A stretch of 7,610 nt of DNA from UBA6022 sp032154105. Lineage in GTDB: Bacteria; Patescibacteriota; Saccharimonadia; Saccharimonadales; Saccharimonadaceae. The DNA is taken from contig JALDYI010000012.1 of assembly GCA_032154105.1 (NCBI GenBank), positions 1 through 7,610 of the forward strand, in the 5' to 3' direction. Positions 1 through 5,051 of the stretch are shown one piece after another. Within the stretch, counting starts at the first letter, position 1, and each line of letters starts with the position of its first letter. The notes under the pieces are model-generated. The model had not been told where the DNA came from. It ran no database searches and worked only from the letters and a program-made list of their open reading frames with translations. Position numbers and translations under genes: made by a program.

Positions 1-111
1 ACAACTGGCGGCTTCAAGTAGATAGCCGTAGACGCGCCGCGCGAGGTGAAATGTACACAACTGGCGGCTTCAAGTAGATAGCCGTAGACGCGCCGCGCGA
101 GGTGAAATGTA
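1..111. repeat. 56-bp tandem direct repeat, two copies
   Basis: Bases 1-55 and 57-111 are identical over 55 bases, with a period of 56; the copies first diverge at 56/112 (c/t). Each unit can fold a small hairpin (CGGCT at 9-13 with AGCCG at 24-28; same in copy 2). The unit shares blocks in the same order with the 5' half of the adjacent tRNA-Leu: TGGCGG, GTAGACGCGC and AGGTG. The tRNA begins about where a third copy would start. The window opens inside the array, so more copies may lie upstream. I see no ORF or promoter that I would defend in this stretch. Origin as degenerate tRNA-Leu half-copies is inference. Confidence 0.9.
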
Positions 112-112
112 T

Positions 113-199
113 GCAGATGTGGCGGAATTGGTAGACGCGCTAGCTTCAGGTGCTAGTGTCCTTCGGGACGTGGAGGTTCAAGTCCTCTCATCTGTACCA
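113..199 (+). tRNA. tRNA-Leu(CAG)
   Basis: This is a complete 87-nt class II tRNA with genome-encoded CCA at 197-199. The acceptor stem is GCAGATG (113-119) with CATCTGT (189-195), and discriminator A at 196. The D-arm region carries the usual GGTAGACGC block. The anticodon stem CTAGC (140-144) / GCTAG (152-156) closes the loop TTCAGGT (145-151), with anticodon CAG at 147-149, which reads CUG Leu codons. The long variable arm is GTCC-TTCG-GGAC (158-169), as expected for Leu. The T arm is GGAGG-TTCAAGT-CCTCT (172-188). An intrinsic terminator follows within 6 nt. No convincing promoter is visible immediately upstream; the 56-bp repeats occupy that position. Confidence 0.96.
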
Positions 200-204
200 A
201 AAAT

Positions 205-231
205 AAAGCAATCAATCGGTTGCTTTTTTTA
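205..231 (+). terminator. Intrinsic terminator after tRNA-Leu
   Basis: AAAGCAA (205-211) pairs perfectly with TTGCTTT (220-226) around a short loop that may close further with C213-G218. A run of seven T (224-230) follows. It lies 5 nt past the CCA end and should end the tRNA transcript. Confidence 0.85.
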
Positions 232-258
232 TTTATCATCTTTTTGCAACGAAAGGTC

Positions 259-264
259 TATACT
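259..264 (+). promoter_or_regulatory. Candidate -10 box for the 308 gene
   Basis: TATACT matches 5/6 of the -10 consensus. It lies between the tRNA terminator and a gene that would otherwise have no promoter. The -35 position (236-241, TCATCT) is poor. A start near 271 would give a 5' UTR of about 37 nt containing the Shine-Dalgarno. Confidence 0.4.
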
Positions 265-307
265 AGGTTTAACCGTTCTCTCCATAATACGAAAGAAAGG
301 TGTTGAA

Positions 308-688
308 GTGGCTCAGCCTGCTCCTGAAGAATTCGAGTTTATCGTTGAACGTGACGGTGAACAAAGAACTCTGCGCGGGGTCCGCGAGGGTGAAAGTCCG
401 TACGTGCGGCTAGACAAGCGGTTTCATGCACTCCATCCGGCAGTAAAAGCAGCCGTACAGAATGCAAAGGACAGATTCGGTGTACAGATTGGTAAGGGGG
501 TAAACAATGTCTGGGTGGCGGTCGGATCGGAAGAATCCGGCGATGATTCAGTCCAGCGTGGCCAGCACCTCCTCGCTAATATCAGAATCGAGACACGTAC
601 GGGTGGGTTCGTCATCGCCGCCGGTGTAGCACTTGGCGTTATCGTGGCGATGAAGCTATTAGATGGTCACACCAAGAACCGTAAATAG
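308..688 (+). CDS. Small tail-anchored membrane protein of unknown function
   Basis: I do not recognise this 126-residue protein. The start is GTG at 308, preceded by AAAGG (296-300) at a 7-nt spacing; the frame stays open upstream, but that part runs through the tRNA and its terminator. Residues 1-95 are soluble, charged and without Cys. They include a basic amphipathic stretch around 33-60 (RLDKRF...AVKAAVQNAKDRFG). Residues 99-117 (GGFVIAAGVALGVIVAMKL) form one hydrophobic helix close to the C-terminus, followed by a short basic tail HTKNRK. This is the layout of a C-tail-anchored protein with its N-terminal domain in the cytoplasm. It is expressed alone, between the tRNA terminator and its own terminator at 734-762. 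No catalytic motif is visible. Confidence 0.75.
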   Translation: MAQPAPEEFEFIVERDGEQRTLRGVREGESPYVRLDKRFHALHPAVKAAVQNAKDRFGVQIGKGVNNVWVAVGSEESGDDSVQRGQHLLANIRIETRTGGFVIAAGVALGVIVAMKLLDGHTKNRK

Positions 689-733
689 CACCTGTAAAAC
701 AAGCCTCACGAGGGCGCGTTGAGCTATCAATAG

Positions 734-762
734 AGAAGCTCCGCTGATCGTGGGGCTTCTTT
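734..762 (+). terminator. Intrinsic terminator after the 308 gene
   Basis: AGAAGCTCC (734-742) pairs with GGGGCTTCT (752-760), a 9-bp stem with one G-T pair and a 9-nt loop. The T tract that follows is short (TTT, then AATT), so termination may be partial. Confidence 0.7.
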
Positions 763-778
763 AATTACACCGTGCAGG

Positions 779-784
779 TATAAT
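779..784 (+). promoter_or_regulatory. Consensus -10 box for the TrmH-family gene
   Basis: Perfect TATAAT directly ahead of the gene. The -35 position overlaps the preceding terminator and is weak (around 756-762). The first ATG (788) is only 3 nt past the box. The second in-frame ATG (794) is 9 nt past it and fits a leaderless transcript better. No Shine-Dalgarno is present. Confidence 0.7.
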
Positions 785-787
785 CAG

Positions 788-1405
788 ATGAAGATGAATG
801 ATATAAAGAACGACATTGGGGTTGGTCCACATTCTAAGCCGTGGCCGGCTGACGCATGGCTTGACCCTGACTTGCTAGAAAATGGGGATCGTCGTAATGT
901 TGAAGATAAATATCGCTACTGGACGGTCGAGGCTATAAAAGCCGATCTCGATAAGGGTAGGGTTGACCTTCATGTTGCGATTGAGAACTGGCAGCACGAC
1001 ATGAATATCGGCACGATTGTGCGAAATGCAAATGCGTTTAACGTGGCGGCGGTGCATATCATCGGCAAACGACACTGGAACCGACGTGGGGCGATGGTGA
1101 CGGATCGGTACCTGCATATTGAGCAACATACGACTGTCGACGATTTCGTCAAGGCGATGGGCGACCGGCATATCATTGCTGTTGATAATTTTGATGGCGC
1201 GTTGCCGCTTTCAAAAACGACACTTCCAAAAATGGCGGTGCTGGTGTTTGGCGGAGAGGGTCCGGGCCTGAGTGATGAGATGCGAGCGGCGGCTGAGCGG
1301 ATGGTCATGATAGAGCAATTTGGTAGCACGCGCTCGGTAAATGTCGGTGTTGCGGCGGGTATTGTGATGTATGCCTGGGTACAACAACACAACCTCGTGC
1401 GCTAG
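788..1405 (+). CDS. SpoU/TrmH-family RNA 2'-O-methyltransferase
   Basis: This 205-residue SPOUT-class enzyme would transfer methyl from S-adenosylmethionine to a ribose 2'-OH in tRNA or rRNA. All three SpoU motifs are present. Motif 1 is NIGTIVRNANAF at 73-84, with the catalytic Arg at 79. Motif 2 is FGGEGPGL at 154-161. Motif 3 runs over 174-194 and contains STRSVNVGVAAG (180-191), which builds the trefoil knot and the SAM site. The N-terminal ~60 residues are polar and carry no recognisable RNA-binding domain. The exact substrate cannot be read from the sequence: TrmH (tRNA Gm18), TrmL-like (tRNA position 34) and rRNA methylases all remain possible. A -10 box overlaps the start region, so the gene is probably translated without a Shine-Dalgarno, and the true start may be ATG 794 (203 residues). 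Confidence 0.92.
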   Translation: MKMNDIKNDIGVGPHSKPWPADAWLDPDLLENGDRRNVEDKYRYWTVEAIKADLDKGRVDLHVAIENWQHDMNIGTIVRNANAFNVAAVHIIGKRHWNRRGAMVTDRYLHIEQHTTVDDFVKAMGDRHIIAVDNFDGALPLSKTTLPKMAVLVFGGEGPGLSDEMRAAAERMVMIEQFGSTRSVNVGVAAGIVMYAWVQQHNLVR

Positions 1406-1429
1406 TCGCTAGTAAAGCTAGAGGTAGTC

Positions 1430-1438
1430 TGCTACTAT
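1430..1438 (+). promoter_or_regulatory. Extended -10 promoter for the 1445 gene
   Basis: TGC followed by TACTAT gives a TGn-extended -10 with 5/6 -10 matches; no clear -35. The ATG at 1445 lies 6 nt beyond the hexamer, where transcription is expected to start, so the mRNA should be leaderless. Confidence 0.6.
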
Positions 1439-1444
1439 GACGGT

Positions 1445-2074
1445 ATGTCAAATCCCGAATACATTCCGGAGATTGTGCCAGCCATCGAGCTGCGGGCTTC
1501 ATATCGGCCTAGTGAGTTGCTACGCAGAGCCATCGGGAATCTTGTATCGGAGGAGTATGTCCCAAAAGTAAGGGATGAACTGACTCTCCGCTCGACAATT
1601 CGACGGGTTATGTCCGAGGGTGATTATAATTTCGAATCCATAAAAGACGGCTCTGTTCGCCAGGCTACAACTGAGTTCTCGCAGCTTCCTGAGAATCGTC
1701 ATATCTTGTTCGATGGAAAAGTCGAATTGAATGCCGCCCCTAGGACGCACGGCCTTATGCGTATGACGTTGAATGCTCGTCTAAACAGAACGACGTTAGC
1801 GGCAAGAGATATACTGAGTACGATTCCTTCACTTGAGGATGAGCCCGTCTCGTATAATAGTGACAACCGTCCGCGTCCACATGCAATGTTTGTTGATTTG
1901 CCAGAAGCCTTCCTTCCGGCAAATGAACTAACTCGTATGGAGAGACTTCAGGAGCTTCAGTCGGGCTTGCTTCATCCATCGGGCGCGTACTATGTTGTTC
2001 CACAGGCTCTTAGGGCCCTAAGAACACGCATATTACTAAAGCGGTCAGACGTTGCTGACGCACTAGATATATGA
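1445..2074 (+). CDS. Hypothetical protein, 209 residues
   Basis: I do not recognise a family. The protein is soluble, with no signal peptide or membrane segment, is rich in Arg, Leu and Glu, and has no Cys or Trp. Recognisable features are a helical N-terminal part (about 22-58, including SELLRRAIGNLV) and two His-centred hydrophobic strands: THGLMRMTLNARLN at 101-114 and RPHAMFVDLPEAF at 144-156. A Leu/Arg-rich C-terminal helix (about 186-199) follows. The two His strands faintly recall 2H phosphoesterases, but they are too close together and lack HxT/S, so I do not assign that. No Shine-Dalgarno precedes the ATG; a -10 box sits 6 nt upstream. The TGA stop (2072-2074) supplies the TGn of the hisS leader promoter, so this gene and the next promoter physically overlap. 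Confidence 0.8.
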   Translation: MSNPEYIPEIVPAIELRASYRPSELLRRAIGNLVSEEYVPKVRDELTLRSTIRRVMSEGDYNFESIKDGSVRQATTEFSQLPENRHILFDGKVELNAAPRTHGLMRMTLNARLNRTTLAARDILSTIPSLEDEPVSYNSDNRPRPHAMFVDLPEAFLPANELTRMERLQELQSGLLHPSGAYYVVPQALRALRTRILLKRSDVADALDI

Positions 2075-2080
2075 TATAAT
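2052..2080 (+). promoter_or_regulatory. Strong extended -10 promoter of the hisS leader
   Basis: TGATATAAT (2072-2080) is a perfect TGn-extended -10. TTGCTG (2052-2057) sits at exactly 17 bp, with TTG matching the -35. The predicted start at or near A2088 coincides with the ATG of the leader peptide. The promoter lies over the last codons and the stop of the preceding gene. Confidence 0.8.
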
Positions 2081-2087
2081 CTCATTT

Positions 2088-2141
2088 ATGATTATTACAG
2101 CTATCCATCACTCACATCTTCTGCCGAAGCGAGTCGGATAG
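2088..2141 (+). CDS. Histidine-sensing leader peptide of hisS (17 residues)
   Basis: This short ORF reads MIITAIHHSHLLPKRVG and ends with TAG at 2139-2141. Codons 7, 8 and 10 are His (CAT, CAC, CAT at 2106-2117), three of four consecutive codons. Such clustering of the cognate amino acid just upstream of its own tRNA synthetase gene is the signature of ribosome-mediated attenuation, as in the hisL leader of enterobacterial his operons. The ATG is 7 nt after the -10 hexamer and has no Shine-Dalgarno, so translation should begin on a leaderless mRNA. Codons 12-17 are also the 5' strand of the antiterminator (2123-2137). A ribosome stalled at the His codons leaves that strand free, whereas one that reaches the stop codon covers it. 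Function is inferred from this arrangement, not from homology. Confidence 0.83.
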   Translation: MIITAIHHSHLLPKRVG

Positions 2142-2190
2142 TTTTCTTTATCTCAGTATGAATAACGCCGACAATCGCTTCGGCGTTTTT
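2123..2190 (+). promoter_or_regulatory. Antiterminator/terminator attenuator controlling hisS
   Basis: Two exclusive folds share one strand. Antiterminator: GCCGAAGCGA (2123-2132) pairs perfectly with TCGCTTCGGC (2175-2184), extended by TCGG (2134-2137) with CCGA (2168-2171), 14 bp in all with small bulges. Terminator: AACGCCGA (2164-2171) with TCGGCGTT (2180-2187). Forming the first takes bases from both arms of the second. With low charged His-tRNA, the ribosome pauses at 2106-2117, the antiterminator forms and hisS is transcribed. With ample His-tRNA, the ribosome advances to the TAG at 2139, masks 2123-2137, and the terminator forms. Pairings are read directly; the switch behaviour is inference. 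Confidence 0.82.
2164..2190 (+). terminator. Intrinsic terminator within the hisS leader
   Basis: A perfect 8-bp GC-rich stem (2164-2171 with 2180-2187), 8-nt loop and TTTTT at 2186-2190. It lies between the leader peptide and hisS and about 35 nt before the hisS start, so it must be conditional for hisS to be expressed from the 2075 promoter. Confidence 0.85.
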
Positions 2191-2225
2191 GTAATCTAAC
2201 GACGTATTTTTAATAAGGAATAACT

Positions 2226-3593
2226 ATGACCAATCAAAACGACACAACATTGCAAGCATCCGATAAAAATGTCACAATACAGGCAGATATGACGACACTT
2301 TCTTCACAACCGTACAAAGGCACCCGCGACTATTATCCGGCCGACAAGCGCATCCAAAACTATATTTTTGACACTTGGAAACAGGTGGTACGAAGCCACG
2401 GCTATGAAGAATATGGCGCTCCTATGCTTGAGCCACTCGAAGTATATACGGCAAAAAGTGGCCAGGAGCTTGCTGGTGAGCAAACATATACCTTTACTGA
2501 CCGTGGCGGGCGCACTGTAGCAATTCGCCCAGAAATGACACCATCGATCTCTCGTATGGTGGCCGCCCAGCGCCAAGAGCTCGGCTATCCAGCTCGTCTG
2601 TTTTCGATCGCCAACTTTATGCGCTACGAGCGCCCGCAGCGTGGCCGTGAGCGCGAGTTTTGGCAACTCAATACCGACATTTTTGGTGTCGAAGGTGCGA
2701 TTGCTGAAGCCGAGATTATCGGTCTGGCGAGTGAAATCATGAAAGCATTCAGTGCGACTGACGACATGTTCACGATCAAGATCAACAACCGCAAACTTAT
2801 CAACTTTATGATGGCGCAGTACCTTGGACTTGATAGCCCTGAGGCGCTTGCTATGGTGAAATTATTCGACCGCAAGGACAAGATATCGGCCGAGGACTTT
2901 ACAGCGCAAGCAGCTGCTATATTCGGCGAAGATTTGGCCGAGAGCGGACTTGCGAGAGTTGAGCGGCTACTTGATGCGAAAAGCATGGCTGATCTGCCGG
3001 AGGAACTGCGCGAAAGCAGTGCTGTCAGCGAAGTTCAAGAGTTGTTTACGCTTCTTGAAGCGGCTGGCGTGAAGAACGCTATCTTTGACATTTCACTTAT
3101 GCGGGGACTCGACTATTATACCGGGACGGTGTTTGAAGTTGTCGATACTGACCCGCAGAACAACCGCTCTCTCTTTGGAGGTGGTCGCTATGATGGCCTT
3201 GTTGGTATTTTTGGCGCTGAGCCAATTCCAACAGTTGGTATGGCACCTGGCCTTACGACGATGGAATTATTTCTGAGTACACATAGTTTACTGCCCGAAC
3301 TCGCCTCTAGTACTGACATCGGCGTTATCGTCCTGGGCGACTCGCTCAAGGGCGCGCTTACGCTTGCGGCGCGGCTACGTGAGCTAGACGTGAATATCGA
3401 AGTAGATATTTCAGGGCGCAAGCTTGAAAAGCAGATGAAGGCGGTTCTTAAAAAGAGCGTGCCATTCATGCTATTTGTTGGCGAACAGGAGCTGTCTGAC
3501 GGTGTGTATTCGCTCAAGAATACAGCCACCGAAGAAGAGCTCAAACTCGACCTCGATGGTATCGCAGCGGCTATAAAAGCCAGCCGTAGCTAG
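2226..3593 (+). CDS. hisS: Histidyl-tRNA synthetase
   Basis: Class II aminoacyl-tRNA synthetase that charges tRNA-His in the cytoplasm; 455 residues. The catalytic core begins near YKGTRDYYP (30-38). Motif 2 lies at about 131-154 (RYERPQRGREREFWQ). The histidine-specific motif RGLDYYTG is at 293-300, followed by FGGGRYDGLV at 317-326 and the motif 3 region at 335-348. A C-terminal HGTP anticodon-binding domain covers roughly 364-451. AAGGAA (2215-2220), 5 nt before the ATG, supports this start and gives an N-terminal extension of about 25 polar residues before the core; ATG 2289 is a less supported alternative. Oddity: the nearly invariant motif 3 Arg (GLER in most HisRS) is replaced, as the sequence reads GMAPGLTTMEL with Thr345 at the Arg position. 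Expression is controlled by the histidine attenuator immediately upstream. Confidence 0.97.
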   Translation: MTNQNDTTLQASDKNVTIQADMTTLSSQPYKGTRDYYPADKRIQNYIFDTWKQVVRSHGYEEYGAPMLEPLEVYTAKSGQELAGEQTYTFTDRGGRTVAIRPEMTPSISRMVAAQRQELGYPARLFSIANFMRYERPQRGREREFWQLNTDIFGVEGAIAEAEIIGLASEIMKAFSATDDMFTIKINNRKLINFMMAQYLGLDSPEALAMVKLFDRKDKISAEDFTAQAAAIFGEDLAESGLARVERLLDAKSMADLPEELRESSAVSEVQELFTLLEAAGVKNAIFDISLMRGLDYYTGTVFEVVDTDPQNNRSLFGGGRYDGLVGIFGAEPIPTVGMAPGLTTMELFLSTHSLLPELASSTDIGVIVLGDSLKGALTLAARLRELDVNIEVDISGRKLEKQMKAVLKKSVPFMLFVGEQELSDGVYSLKNTATEEELKLDLDGIAAAIKASRS

Positions 3594-3637
3594 CGCGATA
3601 GTCTTCGAGTGGGCGGCTGTTGCATCGAGTGCCTTGG

Positions 3638-3666
3638 TTGAGGCATGTAGCGACATCTGTTATAAT
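3638..3666 (+). promoter_or_regulatory. Promoter of tig
   Basis: TTGAGG (3638-3643), 17-bp spacer, perfect TATAAT (3661-3666) preceded by TGT, so it is also a TGn-extended -10. The tig ATG is 9 nt beyond the box, giving a leader of 0-3 nt. An inverted repeat TGCCT (3630-3634) / AGGCA (3641-3645) overlaps the -35 and could be an operator, which is speculative. Confidence 0.8.
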
Positions 3667-3675
3667 CAATAAAAT

Positions 3676-4959
3676 ATGAAGACGACTGTAAAACACCTAT
3701 CCGATACTAAAGTTGAGCTAACTATTTCGCTTGGCGCTGAAGAATTGAAAGCTGCTGAGCAAGTAGCGCTTACGAAGCTTGCAAGGAACGCCAAGGTCCC
3801 TGGCTTCCGCAAGGGTAAAGTTCCAGCCAGTGTTGCTGCTAAAAGTGTTGATCCTGCGGCGCTTGCCGAGCAGACACTTGAAGATGCACTTTCAAAGGCT
3901 GTAGCCGAGGCCTTTACTTCTGAAAAGCTTCAGGCGCTTGATCGCCCTGCTGTTGAAGTAAAGAAGTATGTTCCAGGCAGTGAGCTTGAGTTTTCGGCTG
4001 AAACTGAAATCATTCCGGCGATTACACTTGGCGACTACAAGAAACTTGGCGCAAAGAAGGAGAAAGCGGCTGTCACTGCAAAAGACGTTGATGAAATCAT
4101 TGAGCGCATGCGTACTAACTTTGCTGAGAAAAAAGACGTCGAACGAGCGGCAAAAGATGGTGACGAAACTGTCATTGATTTTGTTGGTAAAAAAGACGGT
4201 GTAGCTTTTGATGGCGGCACTGGTTCAGACCATAGTCTTACTCTCGGTAGCAATTCTTTCATCCCGGGCTTCGAAGAAGGCATTGTCGGCAAGAAGCCGG
4301 GCGAGACATTCGACCTCGATCTTGAATTCCCTAAAGATTACCACGCCAAAGAACTTGCAGGCACTAAAGTGACCTTCACGACGACCCTGAAGTCTGTCAA
4401 GGAAGTCGTATTACCAGAAGTAAACGACGAGTTTGCTGCCAAATGTGGTCCGTTTACGTCAGCAGATGACATGACGGCCGACATCAAGCGCGAGCTTGGC
4501 GACCAAAAAGAGCGTGAAGCAGGTGAGAAGCTTAAGGACGCACTCGTCAAAGAGCTTATCGAGCTGAGCAAGGTTCCAGTTCCGAGTATTCTTCTTGAAG
4601 ACCAGGCGAAGAGTATCGAGCAGGATATGACGCAGAACCTTATGTACCAGGGTATGAATCTTGATATGTATCTTGAGTCTAAGAAGCTCACAAAAGAAGA
4701 GTGGCTTGATTCTGAAGTAAAAGAAGCTGCCGAAAATCGCGTAAAGGCTGGGCTTGTGCTTGCTGAGCTCAGTAAAGTTGAAAAAATCGAAGCGACCAAC
4801 AAAGAACTTGAAGATCATATTAATCTCTACAAAGAGCAGTATGTGAACAACAAGGAGGCGTTGGCGCAATTCGACAATCCTGAGGTGCAGCGCGATATTG
4901 CGAACCGTCTTTTAACCGAGAAAACGGTCGAACGATTAGTCGAACTAAATACTAAGTAG
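3676..4959 (+). CDS. tig: Trigger factor, ribosome-associated chaperone
   Basis: ATP-independent chaperone and peptidyl-prolyl isomerase that binds the ribosome near the exit tunnel and shields nascent chains; 427 residues, close to the usual length. The N-terminal ribosome-binding domain carries the signature GFRKGKVP at 43-50. The FKBP-type PPIase domain spans about 155-245, with DFVGKKDGVAFDGG (168-181), FIPGFEEGIVGKKPGE (195-210) and the closing strand KVTFTTTLKSVKE. The rest, about 245-427, is the charged helical arm domain that forms the substrate cradle. No Shine-Dalgarno precedes the ATG, and the -10 box lies 9 nt upstream, so the mRNA is nearly leaderless. Unlike many bacteria, tig is followed by clpP without clpX, and a strong terminator plus a new promoter separate the two, so they are neighbours but not an operon. 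Confidence 0.97.
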   Translation: MKTTVKHLSDTKVELTISLGAEELKAAEQVALTKLARNAKVPGFRKGKVPASVAAKSVDPAALAEQTLEDALSKAVAEAFTSEKLQALDRPAVEVKKYVPGSELEFSAETEIIPAITLGDYKKLGAKKEKAAVTAKDVDEIIERMRTNFAEKKDVERAAKDGDETVIDFVGKKDGVAFDGGTGSDHSLTLGSNSFIPGFEEGIVGKKPGETFDLDLEFPKDYHAKELAGTKVTFTTTLKSVKEVVLPEVNDEFAAKCGPFTSADDMTADIKRELGDQKEREAGEKLKDALVKELIELSKVPVPSILLEDQAKSIEQDMTQNLMYQGMNLDMYLESKKLTKEEWLDSEVKEAAENRVKAGLVLAELSKVEKIEATNKELEDHINLYKEQYVNNKEALAQFDNPEVQRDIANRLLTEKTVERLVELNTK

Positions 4960-4973
4960 TTTGCTCAACTTTG

Positions 4974-5006
4974 AAATAACCCTCTGTGTAGAGGGTTATT
5001 TATTTT
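4974..5006 (+). terminator. Strong intrinsic terminator after tig
   Basis: AAATAACCCTC (4974-4984) pairs perfectly over 11 bp with GAGGGTTATTT (4991-5001), with a 6-nt loop and the T-rich tail TTTATTTT. It starts 15 nt after the tig stop and abuts the CIRCE element. The A-rich left arm would also give a U tract in the antisense direction. Confidence 0.92.
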
Positions 5007-5031
5007 GGCACTCATTTGCGTCGAGTGCCAA
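5005..5031. promoter_or_regulatory. CIRCE operator (HrcA binding site)
   Basis: TTGGCACTC (5005-5013), 9-bp spacer, GAGTGCCAA (5023-5031): a perfect 9-bp inverted repeat with the exact CIRCE geometry. It differs from the textbook TTAGCACTC-N9-GAGTGCTAA at one symmetric position per arm. It covers the -35 position of the clpP promoter, so HrcA bound here should repress clpP until heat shock. hrcA itself is not in the window. Confidence 0.9.
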
Positions 5032-5045
5032 GTCGGGTGTATACT
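5016..5045 (+). promoter_or_regulatory. Promoter of clpP
   Basis: -10 TATACT (5040-5045), with TTGCGT (5016-5021) as a weak -35 at 18 bp, lying inside the CIRCE element. The clpP ATG is 6 nt after the -10, so transcript and coding region should start together. Confidence 0.65.
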
Positions 5046-5051
5046 TGATGT

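Noticed and set aside
1..111. CRISPR-like repeats
   Set aside because: The two units are directly adjacent with no spacers and no palindromic repeat of CRISPR size.
107..307. An upstream extension of the 308 gene to an ATG at 107
   Set aside because: That stretch runs through the tRNA-Leu and its terminator; the GTG at 308 has a good Shine-Dalgarno.
721..742. Antiterminator pairing GAGCT (721-725)/AGCTC (737-741) against the 734-762 terminator
   Set aside because: Only 5 bp, no leader ORF and no regulated gene that would need it; probably chance.
1742..1883. 2H phosphoesterase assignment for the 1445 gene
   Set aside because: Two His-containing strands exist, but without HxT/S and with too short a separation.
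2072..2162. Read-through of TGA at 2072 (genetic code 25, TGA=Gly)
   Set aside because: The TGA falls on a perfect promoter and the downstream reading is low-complexity with no motif; normal termination fits better.
2075..2225. T-box riboswitch before hisS
   Set aside because: The leader is too short, has no T-box sequence and no specifier stem; the His-rich ORF with antiterminator explains the region.
4338..4869. Long antisense frames opposite tig
   Set aside because: They are Ser/Phe/Leu-rich shadows of the tig codon pattern, without promoter, Shine-Dalgarno or motif.
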